A stretch of 64,000 bases of DNA from Terebella lapidaria (taxonomy: Eukaryota; Annelida; Polychaeta; Terebellida; Terebellidae). Location of the stretch: contig OX424568.1 in the NCBI GenBank assembly GCA_949152475.1, forward strand, positions 14,545,667 through 14,609,666, given 5' to 3'. The translations under genes were made by a program, and so were the position numbers. How positions within the stretch are numbered: position 1 is the stretch's first letter; each line of letters begins with the position of its first letter. Below the pieces are notes generated by a model. It saw nothing but the letters and a program-made list of their open reading frames with translations. It ran no database searches and was not told the DNA's origin. This document shows, piece by piece, positions 46,807 to 59,295 of the stretch.

Positions 46807-48190
46807 TCACCAGCTAAATATTACGTATGAAAACATAAACACATTCGAAAGGGGGTGCACAAATGGTCAGTACATATTGGTATCAGTAATGACAGCTTCA
46901 CTACGTGTGAATGGAACAAAACAAGAATCAAGGAGAATAAAAGGACAGCTCATCAAAACAATTGTTCTCATGATTGAAATCGCATTCTTATAATAACGTC
47001 CAGGGGTCGGTATACTTATCTGGTGTCATACTTAGGAACAATCCACTCGCGGCCACCCTCAGTAGATCACTGGGCCTTTAAATCGAACTCTCACACAGTC
47101 TAATAAGACACCAATTTTTAGGAAAATTGCTGGATCATTTCCACGATAATTGAGTGGTGTGAATTCCACATTCACCTCTGGATATGGTGGATAGTCGAGT
47201 ACCCTGGCTTCCTGGCGCCAGAATTTCTGTCATGATTAAGATTTATTGAATCAGTAATAGTAGGACGATTAGTGTGCACTAACGTTTAAAACCTCTGCAA
47301 TTCAATGACAACTGTTTAATTTCAAACAACGTTTCATGTCGACATTTTTTCTCATAATGACGATGATTATGTGCGTTACGCTGTGTTCTACTATTTGAGT
47401 TCACGATCACATAAACACTCATCACTGTGTTACAGAGCATGAATGTCCGTCTTGTGGATATGGAACAACATATTGTGGATATAGGGCTGGACAGTCTCGT
47501 TTCATTTACGTCCTAAGTGACGTTTTCATGACGTCATAAATTCATTTTGGAGATGAACATTGCCACGTGGTCATTGTTCCTGATTTTCTGTGATTTCACC
47601 TGCACCCCACGAAAATAAAATTCGTCCTATTTTTCGGATTCTTTCTTTAGGTCAATAAAGATATTCTGAATAAGTCGCTGGCAATATTGGAATACGTATA
47701 TGTTCAAAGTATTACCTTCAAAATGCTGCCTCTCAAGAAAGTGTTTTGGCGTGCTGTTTTTAACTACAAATGTATTTAAAACACAGGTTGTCATGTGCTG
47801 CTAATACTCATTTTGTACTGTATATGTGCAACAAAGGTGTTTGTCTCCAGAATGACGAAATCACGTAAAATAACGCAACGTTTCAAATCTCACTGTCCAG
47901 CCCTATTAACTCTGTGTTCAAGATGGCTACATTATTGGGCACTTGTACCTACTGTACATCTGCTTTACACGGCTGGCCAACGAGGAAATAAAAGAGTATA
48001 GAAATTTGTCATATGTTGACAATGATATTAATAATTATTCTTATTATAACAATTGTAATCACGAAATAGCGCTTTCTCTATATATCACACGTTCAAAGCG
48101 CTTTAAATTATAACTAGGTAAATGTCGCCGATGCCAATAAACAACGGTTGGTTGTTTAAAATAGTTTATTCTGTGCCGGTCTATGTACAG
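46807..48190. other. Unique AT-rich region without a recognised gene
   Basis: No frame matches a known protein and no terminal repeats are visible. A TTATTATAACAATTGTAATC stretch at 48041 adjoins short direct repeats. Confidence 0.5.
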
Positions 48191-48508
48191 GTGTCTGCAA
48201 ATACAAATGAGTGGTGATGAATAAATATATATGTATACGTCCATCCGTCAATTGGAAAACAGCAAATGACGTTAAGATAAACTTAAAAGAGACGGATGGC
48301 ACTATTACATAACACTAAGTACTTGAGAAATATATCTAACCTAGAGAGAATAACCTATTCAGTAATATAGTGAGCTATCATAAACGTGATCACACCAATG
48401 ATCTTATTACCAAACTGATTTACTAACCTGCAAATACAAATGAGTGGTGATGAATAAATATAAATGTATACGTCCATCCGTCAATTGGAAAACAGCAAAT
48501 GACGAATG
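48191..48508. repeat. Direct repeat of about 80 bp
   Basis: CTGCAAATACAAATGAGTGG starts both copies (about 48193-48272 and 48428-48508). Both run through GTATACGTCCATCCGTCAAT to AACAGCAAATGACG with very few differences. About 155 bp lie between them. This may be a target or terminal repeat of a small element. Confidence 0.8.
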
Positions 48509-48659
48509 GAAATGGCGCGAAGTTACTTTTATACGGCAAACACTTATAGAAAGGAGGCAAAAGCCAACAAAGGGGATTATTAGACTGGCGGGAACTACCA
48601 CGTAATTGCGGACTGTAGAATCAACCTGTAAAAATATATATATATGGATGCTGCAAAAT

Positions 48660-49925
48660 AGCCCTCTGCTACATAAATGTAGGCTTAAATCAGAGTTGTC
48701 ATCATTGCTGCTTCAAAAGTTTTAGGCGGTTTTCATTTGGGCATGCCCAGGTGTGTTTGGTTGAGAATAACATCGGACTACAGTCATGTACTAGTAGGTT
48801 ATGATATTATGCTACGCGATAATCCATTATTATTGTTCCGATTACTGATTGAAATATTGCTAGATTACTAGATTATTTATATTACCATGATTACCGATTA
48901 CTAAATTATCTATATCTAGGCATACCGTTCGTATTTACACTGTGATATATGAGCACCACAGGAACATATTCAGGTTGATATCCTGGTGATCTTGTTGCAG
49001 GTTGGATGCATGGATGAGTGAGCTCAGGAGAGCATGCATAGGTTGCTTCAAATGATATTAGTTGCAAGACCCAGTGATGTGATGAGCAACTGGAAAGGAA
49101 TGGTTCTTGGATGATGGTCGCATATCGGCAAAGGTACACTTCTTTTGGAAACGCGATCCATATTGCCCTCTGAGAAATTCACCATATCCTAATTCAAGTT
49201 TTCAAGATTGCCCTCTGAGAAACTCACCCCATCCTAATTCAAATTTACAATATTGACTAGAGACGATGTTCTTTGAAATTTAATATTTTTTTCATAGATA
49301 TCTCGCAAAACGTGTTGCATGCTTCTGGTGCACGAACCAAAATCTTATGTGGTTTGAAACTGTTTTAGCCTAATTTCCCAATAGCTACTCTGGATTATTA
49401 TTTCCGTATATTTATCAAGATCGTGCCTGGTACGGTAACCTTTAGCCTGGTACGGTATTCTTTTTTTTCCAATTCAATTATTCAGTGCCAGATAAATTCG
49501 GGAAGTTTCAAGAGAATGCATGAACCCCGTCCAATAAGGAGGTGAAAATAATATGTTCCGGAAAAAGTGGGTAATTCCTACTACATATTAATATATATAA
49601 CCTACCCATACGAAAGTAACACACGCGTATCCATGTGTTGATGTTCATATGGAGCTCCCATTTAATGATGTGTTAATTGATAATTGTTGTGACTAATTTC
49701 CACCCAAGAACCACAAGATGTTTACTTTCTTTTTTTTCACTTCACTTGAAATAAATACAATCACAATTTTGCTGAAATCTGCGGTGAACAACCCCCCCCC
49801 CCCACCCCTCCCCCACCAGCACTCATACGATAACGTGAACTCTACGACGTCACTGAAGATACGGTATATACTATGGGAGAAAGTTGGAGCATATCATGGT
49901 ATCATGGATTCTTACATGGATTTTT
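48660..49925. repeat. Module G, copy 1
   Basis: Colinear with 52258-53290. Landmarks are GCCCAGGTGTGTTTGGTTG (48746), GCAAGACCCAGTGATGTGATG (49063) and CTAATTTCCCAATAGCTACTCTGG (49370). It includes a 45-bp tandem duplication of TTGCCCTCTGAGAAAYTCAC (49162 and 49208) and a poly-C tract near 49793. No gene is seen. Confidence 0.8.
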
Positions 49926-52110
49926 GGTTGCGTCAGAAAAAAAAGTACATAGCCAATTGTATTGCGGACCAAAGTCTGCATCTATAGGTTTTTATATATG
50001 GTATAAACATTTGATTGGGCCAGTTGACTAGTGACGCCTCTCTATACACATGTGAAAAATCAAGTACTTGAAAATACTATCATGCTAGTGTACAAGATAT
50101 TGCTTTTGTAAGAGTCTGCATCTTCCATATAAAGTATGTACTGCTTGACAAATGACCATGCATCAATAGCAATTGGTGTACGAGATGAACCAATCGGTCG
50201 CATTAAACACCACATCCAATCTCGTTCTCTCCTTGGCCTGATCCAATGGTATTTATTGCAGTACCCCGAGATTTGATTTACAGTGGTTTTGACACCATTC
50301 TAATTTCCCAGGGGACGACAAATTGTCTGACTGTACATAAAACAATTTCTACACAGGGGTGTGAGGTTAACGGAAAGATTTCCATGAATAGAGGGGAAGG
50401 GTGTACATATCCGAAACTGTCCCTTATAACATGTATAGCAAATTTAGACCTGTAGTCAACCTAATGCAATCAGCATATAAGACCAAAGGCAATAGGAATA
50501 AGAATGAAGTTCCTCAAACAGTTTTCTACACTAATAAATTGTTACTTAGAAATGCATATTTTTACAGTAGCCTGCGAATATCACGTTACGAACAATGTGT
50601 CAATCAGGTGGGTATCTTTTACATGAATGACATGATTCCAGGCGTTATTTTAGCCATGTAAACACTTGATCATAAGTAGCGTAGATACTGTCATAATGTT
50701 GATCGTAATATAATGTTATAATGCAGATCGTTTCAATCGCCAGTGAATCAATAATATGTTTCCAATGTTATGGATTCTACATAATTCAATATATTACGAC
50801 GAAACTTTTATGTATTCATGCAGTTCCTTTTTGTATTGCATTAAACATTTCTCGAGTCAGATTGTATATAAGTCTCCAAGATATATGGCTGTATCGAGCA
50901 CACATATGTTACTGATAAAAGCATATCTGACATTTATGTTCCGATACTAGAACAATCAAGAAACACCATTGAACTCTTCTTACAAGTGTCAAATCCATTA
51001 TGTGATGTCAATATTTAATGATTTCTTCCAGGTTTCCCTAGTTTCGCAGATGAAGATTTATGTGTAACGGACTAAGTATCTTCGTCGGGTTCAGTCTTTT
51101 CTGATAAATGGTGCTGCATTTTCCTCAAATATATGTGAATAATACAGGGTTTATGGCCGTAAACGTAGATAAACCGGCACAAACTCGTCACAATAGCCTT
51201 TAGAAGTTATTGGCAATGGCAGTTAACATTTTATCCAAATATATTTGAAATCTACTAACTCTCGACGGTGTTGTGCTGGAGTTCATTCGTATAAATTTAA
51301 ATTTGCAGCGGTTTCTATACTAGCATGCATGGTCGATAACAGATATAATATCAATAAAGAATCACTGCAAAGAACTCCAAAGAACATCCAAGATAATGGG
51401 TAAATATAGGCGCAGTTTGTCCCAGGCAAGCGTACACATTTGCAGATATTTGTCCATGAAGAGTGAAACACTATCTTCCACTGGGACAACTCATCTTCAC
51501 AACATCTTATGCCAGAGAAGGGAGCCTGGGTTTTGACGCCGTGGTCTATCCTAATTGTTGGTGATAAAAGTCTCCATGTCTCCCTTGGGATTCCCTATTC
51601 CTGGGTTCGGCAAAGTCACGGAGATAGCTTGGGCTACGACTGCTCCCAGGATATCTGGCTAATCATGAGGAATATCTCAGGGACATTTTTTTACGTTTCC
51701 ATAGTTTACGGAAGTCTAAAACGAAATAAAATACCAGATAGAAGTTCATGGTTCAGTGTTATCGTGGCATACGTTTGCCCATCATACATAATTTATATTG
51801 GAGGTTAGTTGTTCACACGTTGGTGTTTCAGAGTAGTATTTCTTTGAAGTGATTGGTTCGTAATGTGGGGGAATACAAATTCATTCTAAATCACGGCCAT
51901 TTCTTGTTTTCTAGTGTTCGGCACGTATAAAACATTAATAAAAAAAGTCCTCATTGTGAGGGATACGGTTATCCAAGCCTGAACGCAAGGGTTTCTTCTG
52001 CCTATCCGGGTATCTGTGCATTATTGCTTCCTGTTTTTATTGTATTGCAAGTGTTTCAAGCCGGAATTATTCCAGCAAATAATTGCAGTTGAAGACTGCA
52101 TAATCAAGAG
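49926..52110. repeat. Modules E and F, copy 3
   Basis: Colinear with 44447-46600. It follows module G copy 1 and is followed by module G copy 2, giving the order E-F, unique, G, E-F, G. The 99-codon frame recurs at 51509-51808. Confidence 0.85.
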
Positions 52111-52257
52111 ACACGTGATTATTTCTCATTCAGTTAATTTAGCATGTATGAAATATAAATGAAAAATGAAATATGAAATATAGTTTTCAAACAATATTAA
52201 ATGGTTTCGAAGGCAGTTGCTTTAACCTACTTGAAGTCGAAGGTTTGGAAATTTCTC

Positions 52258-53290
52258 AGTCCTACGTAAATGTAGGCCTGACTCAGAGTTGTCATTATTA
52301 CTGCTTCAGAAAGATGTTTTCATCTGGGCTTGCCCAGGTGTGTTTGGTTGGTAAAGTCATGTAATGATAGGTTATGGTATTATGCTACACGATAATTTAA
52401 TATTATTGTTCCGATTACTGATTGAAACAATATCTATATCTAGGCACATCGTTCGCATTCACTGTGATATTCCATATTTGTATGGATAAATGATATCAGT
52501 AAAGATCTACTGTTGCAAGACCCAGTGATGTGATGAGCAACTGGAAACGAATGGTTCTTGGATAATGCTCACATATCGCCAAAGGTACATTTCTTTTGTA
52601 AACTCGATCCATATTGGCCTCTGTTTCGTAACGATGAGAAGTTCACCAGATCCTAATACAATTTTACAAGATTGACTAGAGACAATGTTCTTTGAAATTT
52701 CCTATCAATTGGCATCGATATCTCGCTAGACGTGTTGCATGTTTCTTCTGCAGGAACCCAAATCTTATGCGGTTTGAAATTGTTTTAGCCTAATTTCCCA
52801 ATAGCTACTCTGGATAATATTTACCGTATATTTATCAATGTATGCCTGGTACGGTAGTCTTGAGTTGTTGTTGTTTCAATTGAAGTATTCAGTCTCAGAT
52901 GAATTCGGGAAGTTTCAAGGGAATGCATGAGCCCCAACCAATAAGGAAGTGAGAACAATGTGTTCCGGAAAAAGTGGGTATTAATTCCTACTACATATCA
53001 ATATATAAAACCTACCCATACGAAGGCAATACATGCGTATCCATGTGTTGATCGTCATCTGGAACACCCATTTAGTGGTACGTGAATTGATAATTGTTGT
53101 GATTAATTTTAACCCAGTAACCACAAGATGTTTACTTTCCTTATTTTCACTTGGAATAAATACAATCACAATTTTGCTGAAATCTAGAGTAGACATGCCC
53201 CCCCCCCCCCCCCCCCGATACGATAACGTGAGCTCTACGACATCATTAAAGATATGGTCTGCCATGTGAGAAAGTTGAAGCATAGCATGA
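52258..53290. repeat. Module G, copy 2
   Basis: Shorter and more diverged than 48660-49925. It ends near GAAAGTTGAAGCATAGCATG (53270), with the poly-C tract at 53198-53216 in the equivalent position. Confidence 0.8.
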
Positions 53291-53567
53291 AGATCTTTAT
53301 CATGGTAAATTGGCGTTTACAGAACTGAATTATCTTATAATACGTAACACAGATATACACGTTTCATTGTTCAAAATCGGTGTGAAAATTGATCATTCAT
53401 GAAATAGGTCCAGTGATAAGTACTCTTGACGTGGACTAGTGACGTTCATTTAATTAGCGATTTCAAATGCCTATTGTGATTTACAAGTCGTTGATATTTC
53501 TTGACAACCATCAACATAAAAACGTAAATGCGCCATTTAGTTCATTTTCCTTTTGTACTTGCATGCG

Positions 53568-53575
53568 GTTCTAAG
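53568..53575. other. Left target-site duplication of P-like element
   Basis: GTTCTAAG here recurs at 60855-60862 on the other side, if the terminal G at the right is counted with the flank; otherwise 7 bp (TTCTAAG). P-superfamily elements make 8-bp duplications. Confidence 0.8.
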
Positions 53576-53606
53576 CATAGACCTGAAGGAGAGGGATAGC
53601 CGACTG
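53576..53606. repeat. P-like element, left 31-bp terminal inverted repeat
   Basis: Starts CATAGACCTGAAGG and ends GATAGCCGACTG. It matches the inverted right end at 30 of 31 positions (CGACTG here, CAACTG there). Confidence 0.92.
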
Positions 53607-53660
53607 TGACGTCACTCACACTATCTGCAGTTTGCGTATCACAATTATTTGGGGGCGCCC

Positions 53661-53683
53661 CCATCGGTCGTCATAGAAAACTG
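53661..53683. repeat. P-like element, left subterminal inverted repeat
   Basis: CCATCGGTCGTCATAGAAAA followed by CTG, inverted at 60763-60785 with one mismatch. It lies 85 bp from the left end and about 88 bp before the transposase start codon. Likely a transposase-binding or promoter site. Confidence 0.85.
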
Positions 53684-53770
53684 ACATTCCTCATTTATCG
53701 CCCACAAGGTCAACATAAACAAGTGGTTCGTCTTTTGATATTTCGTTGGATTTCGTTTATATTCGTTTTC

Positions 53771-56700
53771 ATGGGTGGTGACCATTGTTGTGTTGTCGGA
53801 TGTCACAACAATAGTATTAAAACTAAAGGCACGGGTGTCAGTTATGTGAGATTCCCGAAGAAAGGCGTGAGCCAGATCCAGGATTCATGGAGGGCTAAAC
53901 TGATAGCGGTCGTAGCCAGATGTGACAAAAGCTTCAACCCGGACACCATGAAAATCTGCACCACGCATTTTGAGCGTACATCCCTGCTATTCCATGGTAA
54001 GAAAATAATAACTCAAAGTAGATTTAGTTGTCGACAGGTACTTGCATCAGGAGATAGAGATAATGAAGCCTACAGCTATTCAATGTATTACAATGACATT
54101 ACAGTCTACGGTACCTATACATTTTGATAATATGTTTAGTATAGCATATTTAATATAACCATGAGGAAGCAGCAATTAATTATCAGGTTAATTTGAGTTT
54201 ACTTCTGACAACTAGTTTAAATTACCGGTAATATCGCACCGACTCCCCCCCCCCCCCCATCAATAAAATTCACAGGTGGTGGTTTTAAGTTAGTCCCTGG
54301 CAGTCTACCAACGTTGAACATGCCCCAAAAGAGTATTGTTACACCACAGCCAATACCTAGACAGATGCCAGTGAGATATATTTAAGAGAATAATTAGCAT
54401 ACAATATTTATTTCAGATACATGTGCTGTTTGTTGTTTTGTGAGTTCACTTCCCATGTTCATATTTTGCCTTCCACATTTTAACTGTTGTGTTTTAGCTG
54501 TATTCAAACATGATTAAACATATTATATATTTCACACAGATTTCTACAAGATTTTAAAAACTAGACGATTGTCCGAACTTTGTTCGAGGGATACAATTAT
54601 TAAACAGATAAAAGTCTCCTAATCACACTTCACAAAAGCCTGTTGCAAGTATCGTTGCTATATTGTCATGAAACATCTACATGTACATACAACATTAAGT
54701 TTCTATCTGTATTGTCAACATGTTCAGTGATATAGGGTCATAACAAAAATAGCATACCATTATCATACTTAATTTAGTGACATTCATTTATTTTCTGACA
54801 GAAAGTAAGGCCCCCTCCAGTAGTACCAGAGAAGGTCAGCTACTACAACCTGGATGAGGTGCGGCGTGATGCGGCGGCAAATGCTGGTCGATGGACGGTG
54901 TTGAAGTCATCCGAGTCTATCCTAGTATTGGGGTTGTACGAGCATGATCATGGGCAACTGACGAGAAAAGTTACCATCAGAGATGATTTGAGCACTTTGG
55001 TCAATTTTGGAGGTAATGATATGGTAACAGATATGCAATATATGAAATAATATTACATTTTCCTTTCTTTATATTATATGGGCGATACAGAAACAAAGTC
55101 ATTCACATTCACAGTATTTTTATGACTATACATGTAATCTAGATGTAGTTATATCATTATGAATATCAATTCAAAGTTTCTGTAGGTAGTATCTATCAGG
55201 CAGGCATTGTTCACAAAATATATAATAGTGATCTTATACTACATGTACAATCATTTGTCTTTGCACAACATACACCTTTTGCTTTGTGATGTTTAAACAA
55301 CCTTGTCATTTACAGAGGTAACAGTGAACAGAAGCTGGTGTCTTGAGAAGCAGCCCCTCAAGATCTTTCTGCGCTCTGTCGACGACCTTCGTAAATGTGA
55401 TGGCATTTGTGATCCACGCTTCCAAGACCTCCACTGTGGGCAAGCTTACAGATTCCTGAGTACAATCATCAGTGATGGCAAGCCTGTCTCAACATCAGTG
55501 ATGCGGTCTAAGTCATGTGAAGGAGCCGTGACAGCAGATCACTCTCGATGTCCCCCTTGTGAAAAACTACTTGCAGTGATGGAAGGTTTACACAGTGGCT
55601 CCCAATCTCAATCAGTCACAGTTCACCCGAAGACGCCATTGTCAAATTTGTCACGTCAGCAACTGGTTCGCGAAGTCAAAACGAGTAGGGCTAAAGTCCA
55701 GAGCCTCAAATCGAAGATCAAGTCTTTGAATATCTCGCTGCATGGGGTGGCCGTGTCAACAGAAGTCAGTGAAGGGCTTACCAGCGTCATCGACAATCAC
55801 ATTGACAAGGAAAATGAGATGATGTCACTCTTCTGGAGCGAACAGAAGAAAGCTTTTTCATGCCACACAAATGGTATGAGATGGCATCCCATGATGATCA
55901 GATTTGGGATTTTCCTCCACTATCACAGTTCTCGTGCCTACGATGCTCTACGTGAGTCCGGTGTGTTACGACTCCCAAATAAATCAACACTCAAGGACTA
56001 CACCAATGTTATCCAACCCCGTGCTGGCTTCCAGCCACATGTATTCAAGGTAATTTTAGTGACTGTACTAGAGTGTTAGGATGCAGGCATGTAATGGACT
56101 AATTGTCCATGGAACATCTACAGTAACATACTAACACTGATGAAAAAACATCAAAAACTATTGTGTATTGATCCAGTGAGTAGTATTCCTTATTGAAAAT
56201 CCATAATATGCCATATGTCACACTACAGGAACTTCAACAGCAATGCTCCAGTCTACCTGAGGACAAAAAGTTTGTAGCCTTACTACACGATGAGATGAAG
56301 CTCCGGTCTGACCTGGTCTATGACAGAAGGAGTGGCGAGGTGGTGGGTTTTGTTAACCCAGCCAGTTGGACCTTCGACAAGGTATGTACCACATATAAAT
56401 ATCTTGAAATTAATTCTACTGGATTGCTTTTGAAGATACTTGGACTTTTTCGCTCCATACACACTATTAGTGACGGTGGCATGATATATTATTGCAATTT
56501 GTTGCAGGATCTGTGTGATGAAATTGCATCGTACGTCTTGGTCTTCATGGTCATCGGGTTAAATAGCCATATAAAGATGAGCATCGGGTACATCGCGACA
56601 AAGACTGCGACTGGTGGCGAACTTTTTCCTCTCATGTGGAAGGCGGTATCGTACCTGGAAATCGTCTGTGGTCTCAAGGTATAGACATGTTCCATGTGAT

Positions 56701-58459
56701 ATGTGTACAGATATATAAATAAATTTATTTCAAAGTATATTTATATTAAATTTGTTGTAGGTGATTTCCTCAACTAGTGATAAAGGATCACCTAATATGA
56801 AGCTGTACAAGCTACACAAGCTGGCACACAATGAACCAGGCACCATCACCTACAAGGCTCTCAATCGCTTCGCCCCAGCCGATGAGCAGAGATACCTGTA
56901 CTTCATCTCCGACCCACCTCATCTCATTAAAACGATACGCAACAACGTGCAAAAATCCCAACCCGGTGGAACGAGATATCTATGGGTAATATGGATATTT
57001 TGTTATGTTCATTGTTCTTGTGCAATAATACATGTAAATCCTCCACTAAAATGCCAAAAAAAAATTGTGCAATTTTGTCATGTTCTCCACTGTCATATCA
57101 AACTGACAATAAATTTAATTACTCCTTCACTTTTTTTCAAGAACCAGGACAAGTACATTTTGTGGTCTCATGTGTATCGTCTGTACTCGGATGACACGAG
57201 CAAGGAGCTTTACCGAACCAAACTGACGTACGACCACGTAAACCTTACGCCTTCGTCTACAATGAGTGTCCGGCTTGCAGCACAGGTAACATTCAACTGT
57301 AACTTTATCGAGATTGTACACACTAGAAATTTAAAATCATGTAGCCGTTTTTACTCGCTGCACTATTTTTTTGGTATGTAAACAATATTTATTGGATTGA
57401 AAGACATAATTCCACGACGTTGCTACACTATTTTTGATACTGCATCAATATGCTTGATGTTCATCTATTCAATAACTTTGCAGGTCCTCAGCAGGTCTGT
57501 ATCACAGGTGATGTTGCAATACTACTCTCCCGAGATGGATGAAACCGCCAAGTTCTTCGGGCTATGTAACATATTTTTCGACTGTCTGAACGTCAGATCA
57601 ATGCGAGAGGGAGGCTTCAAGCGGAACCCTGATCTGTCCCCTTATCGATCTGTAGAAGACCCTCGGTTTCAGGTAATTTGTGGCATGTTTTTTTTTTATC
57701 AACTGTGTCAGTAAGTACTGCACGAAATCGCGAAAATTAATGCCCATTGAATGTATTCTTATTCTTTCAGTTCTTGAGCGAGTTTGTGACCTATCTTGAC
57801 AAGTGGTGGCAAGCTATTGTCGAGCGAGAGGGGTACTCGAAGACTGAAAAAAACAAGATGTTCATTTCATTGCAGACTTATGATGGCATTGTTATGACAG
57901 GTAGATAGCTTCCACATGCATGTTGTCTAATGACTATAACTGGTGTTCAAAGGCATATCAAATACACTCATGAATCTGTTTCAAACAGAGATCTTCATTT
58001 ATTAAACATTTTTTAACGGATATCCATTTATATTCTTTTTTTTTTTGCTTTACAGTCCATGCGTTCACAGAAGCCACTCAGTATCTTCTCTCCAAGGGGG
58101 TCCCATACGTTCTCAGCAACGACTTCTGTCAGGACCCCCTAGAGGAGCACTTTGGGCGCCACAGGGGACTGGCCCTTCGCGACACCAACCCTAATCTTCA
58201 CCAGTTTGGGTAAGAATACAAGGATATAATAAATAGTGGTGAATGACATATCCAGTGTTAGTAGAAATGAGTATGTTTTTTTTTTCTCAACAAATATATT
58301 TATGTACCTTATATATTTGTTCACAGTTATCAAGAAAACAAGTTGCGGTTGCAGCGCAGCCTGGCCTTCAAGTTCACTCCTAAAGGGAACACGAGCAGTG
58401 GCGGGAAGCGCAAGGTGGTAATCAGCCACAGCCCAATCAAGAAACTAAAGCGACATTGA
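53771..58459 (+). CDS. THAP-domain P-type transposase, 12 exons
   Basis: Exons 53771-53996, 54276-54370, 54802-55012, 55316-56049, 56229-56381, 56508-56678, 56761-56985, 57142-57285, 57484-57672, 57771-57900, 58056-58209, 58327-58459; all introns are GT-AG, phases fit, and 854 aa result. Residues 1-75 are a THAP C2CH zinc finger (CCVVGCHNN, SYVRFPKKG, SWRAKL, KICTTHF), a DNA-binding domain. A LVPGSLPTL box follows. About residues 290-325 form a Lys-rich predicted coiled coil. The RNase-H-like core has candidate D443 (LLHDEMKL), D537 (STSDKGSPN) and E789 (DPLEEHFG). Between the last two, FISDPPHLIKTIRNN (from 578) marks the GTP-binding insertion of P transposases. The C-terminus is basic (KKLKRH). 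Only 65 residues follow the Glu, fewer than in usual P-type proteins. The start is the Met directly before the zinc finger. Confidence 0.9.
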
Positions 58460-58618
58460 ACGATATACATAATAGAAGGAATTTTGTGAATCTGAAACCG
58501 ACGTCATGATGAATAACACATTTTTTCAAGTTTTAATGCAGGCTATGATTGTTGTTTCTGCCATATTGTGTGGAGATTGTCTGTGGAGATTGTCTGCAAA
58601 TTTCATAACAATTCTCAG

Positions 58619-58624
58619 AATAAA
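58619..58624 (+). promoter_or_regulatory. Polyadenylation signal for transposase gene
   Basis: AATAAA 160 bp after the stop codon. Another AATAAA lies at about 59028 (TATAATAAACATC). Confidence 0.5.
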
Positions 58625-59186
58625 AAAGGGCCTACAAGAATCCTCATGTCTTGATGTTTACATGATTGTGTGAACTGACTCCACCTTGAGCTCTCTGCAA
58701 GGATATTTTGTATTCAATATCAATTTGCGAACCTTGTTTCCAGATTATCACTGAATATCTGTTTCAGTTCTGATTGTATAAATATTGTCTCCAGCCTAAG
58801 TAACTGAAGCAGTTATTTTGTCATCCATGAACTTAAATGTTACATGTAAGAAATCTATATGTTGTCATATGCATGAAATGTTGTCTGAATAACTATTCAA
58901 GTAATGTGTGAGACTGTTCATAAAATGTTCTTTTGGACCAGTGATCTGCATTGAAATTGTTACTCATTTTGGTAATCTACTGTGGACATTCACCGGTACT
59001 GTGTGTCATACAGCGTACTCTATGTATAATAAACATCATGAAATCAATTGGTGTAGTCCTGTAATAATTTGATGAAATCAATTTGCCTTTGTCTCGGTTT
59101 GATGAAATCATTTATTTATGTCACTTCACATCACATATTGTGATATACAAGTGCCCACTAAGTCACTAGGTATCAGTTTCAACCTG

Positions 59187-59212
59187 CATTTATTCAAAGC
59201 TTTCTATTTATT
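59187..59212 (-). promoter_or_regulatory. Polyadenylation signals for second element gene
   Basis: On the minus strand AATAAA occurs as TTTATT at about 59189 and 59207, 85-110 bp beyond the stop codon of the minus-strand gene. The two convergent transcripts would end close to each other. Confidence 0.5.
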
Positions 59213-59295
59213 GACAAATAAACATATCCGAAACAAGTAGTACACCATCAATCTCCTGATAATATTATGGTAACACCAACACACATGATGATACA

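Noticed and set aside
53198..53216. Poly-C tracts here and at 16050 (as poly-G), 19250, 43637 (as poly-G), 49793 and 54246
   Set aside because: Homopolymer runs without associated structure; lengths are unreliable in sequencing.
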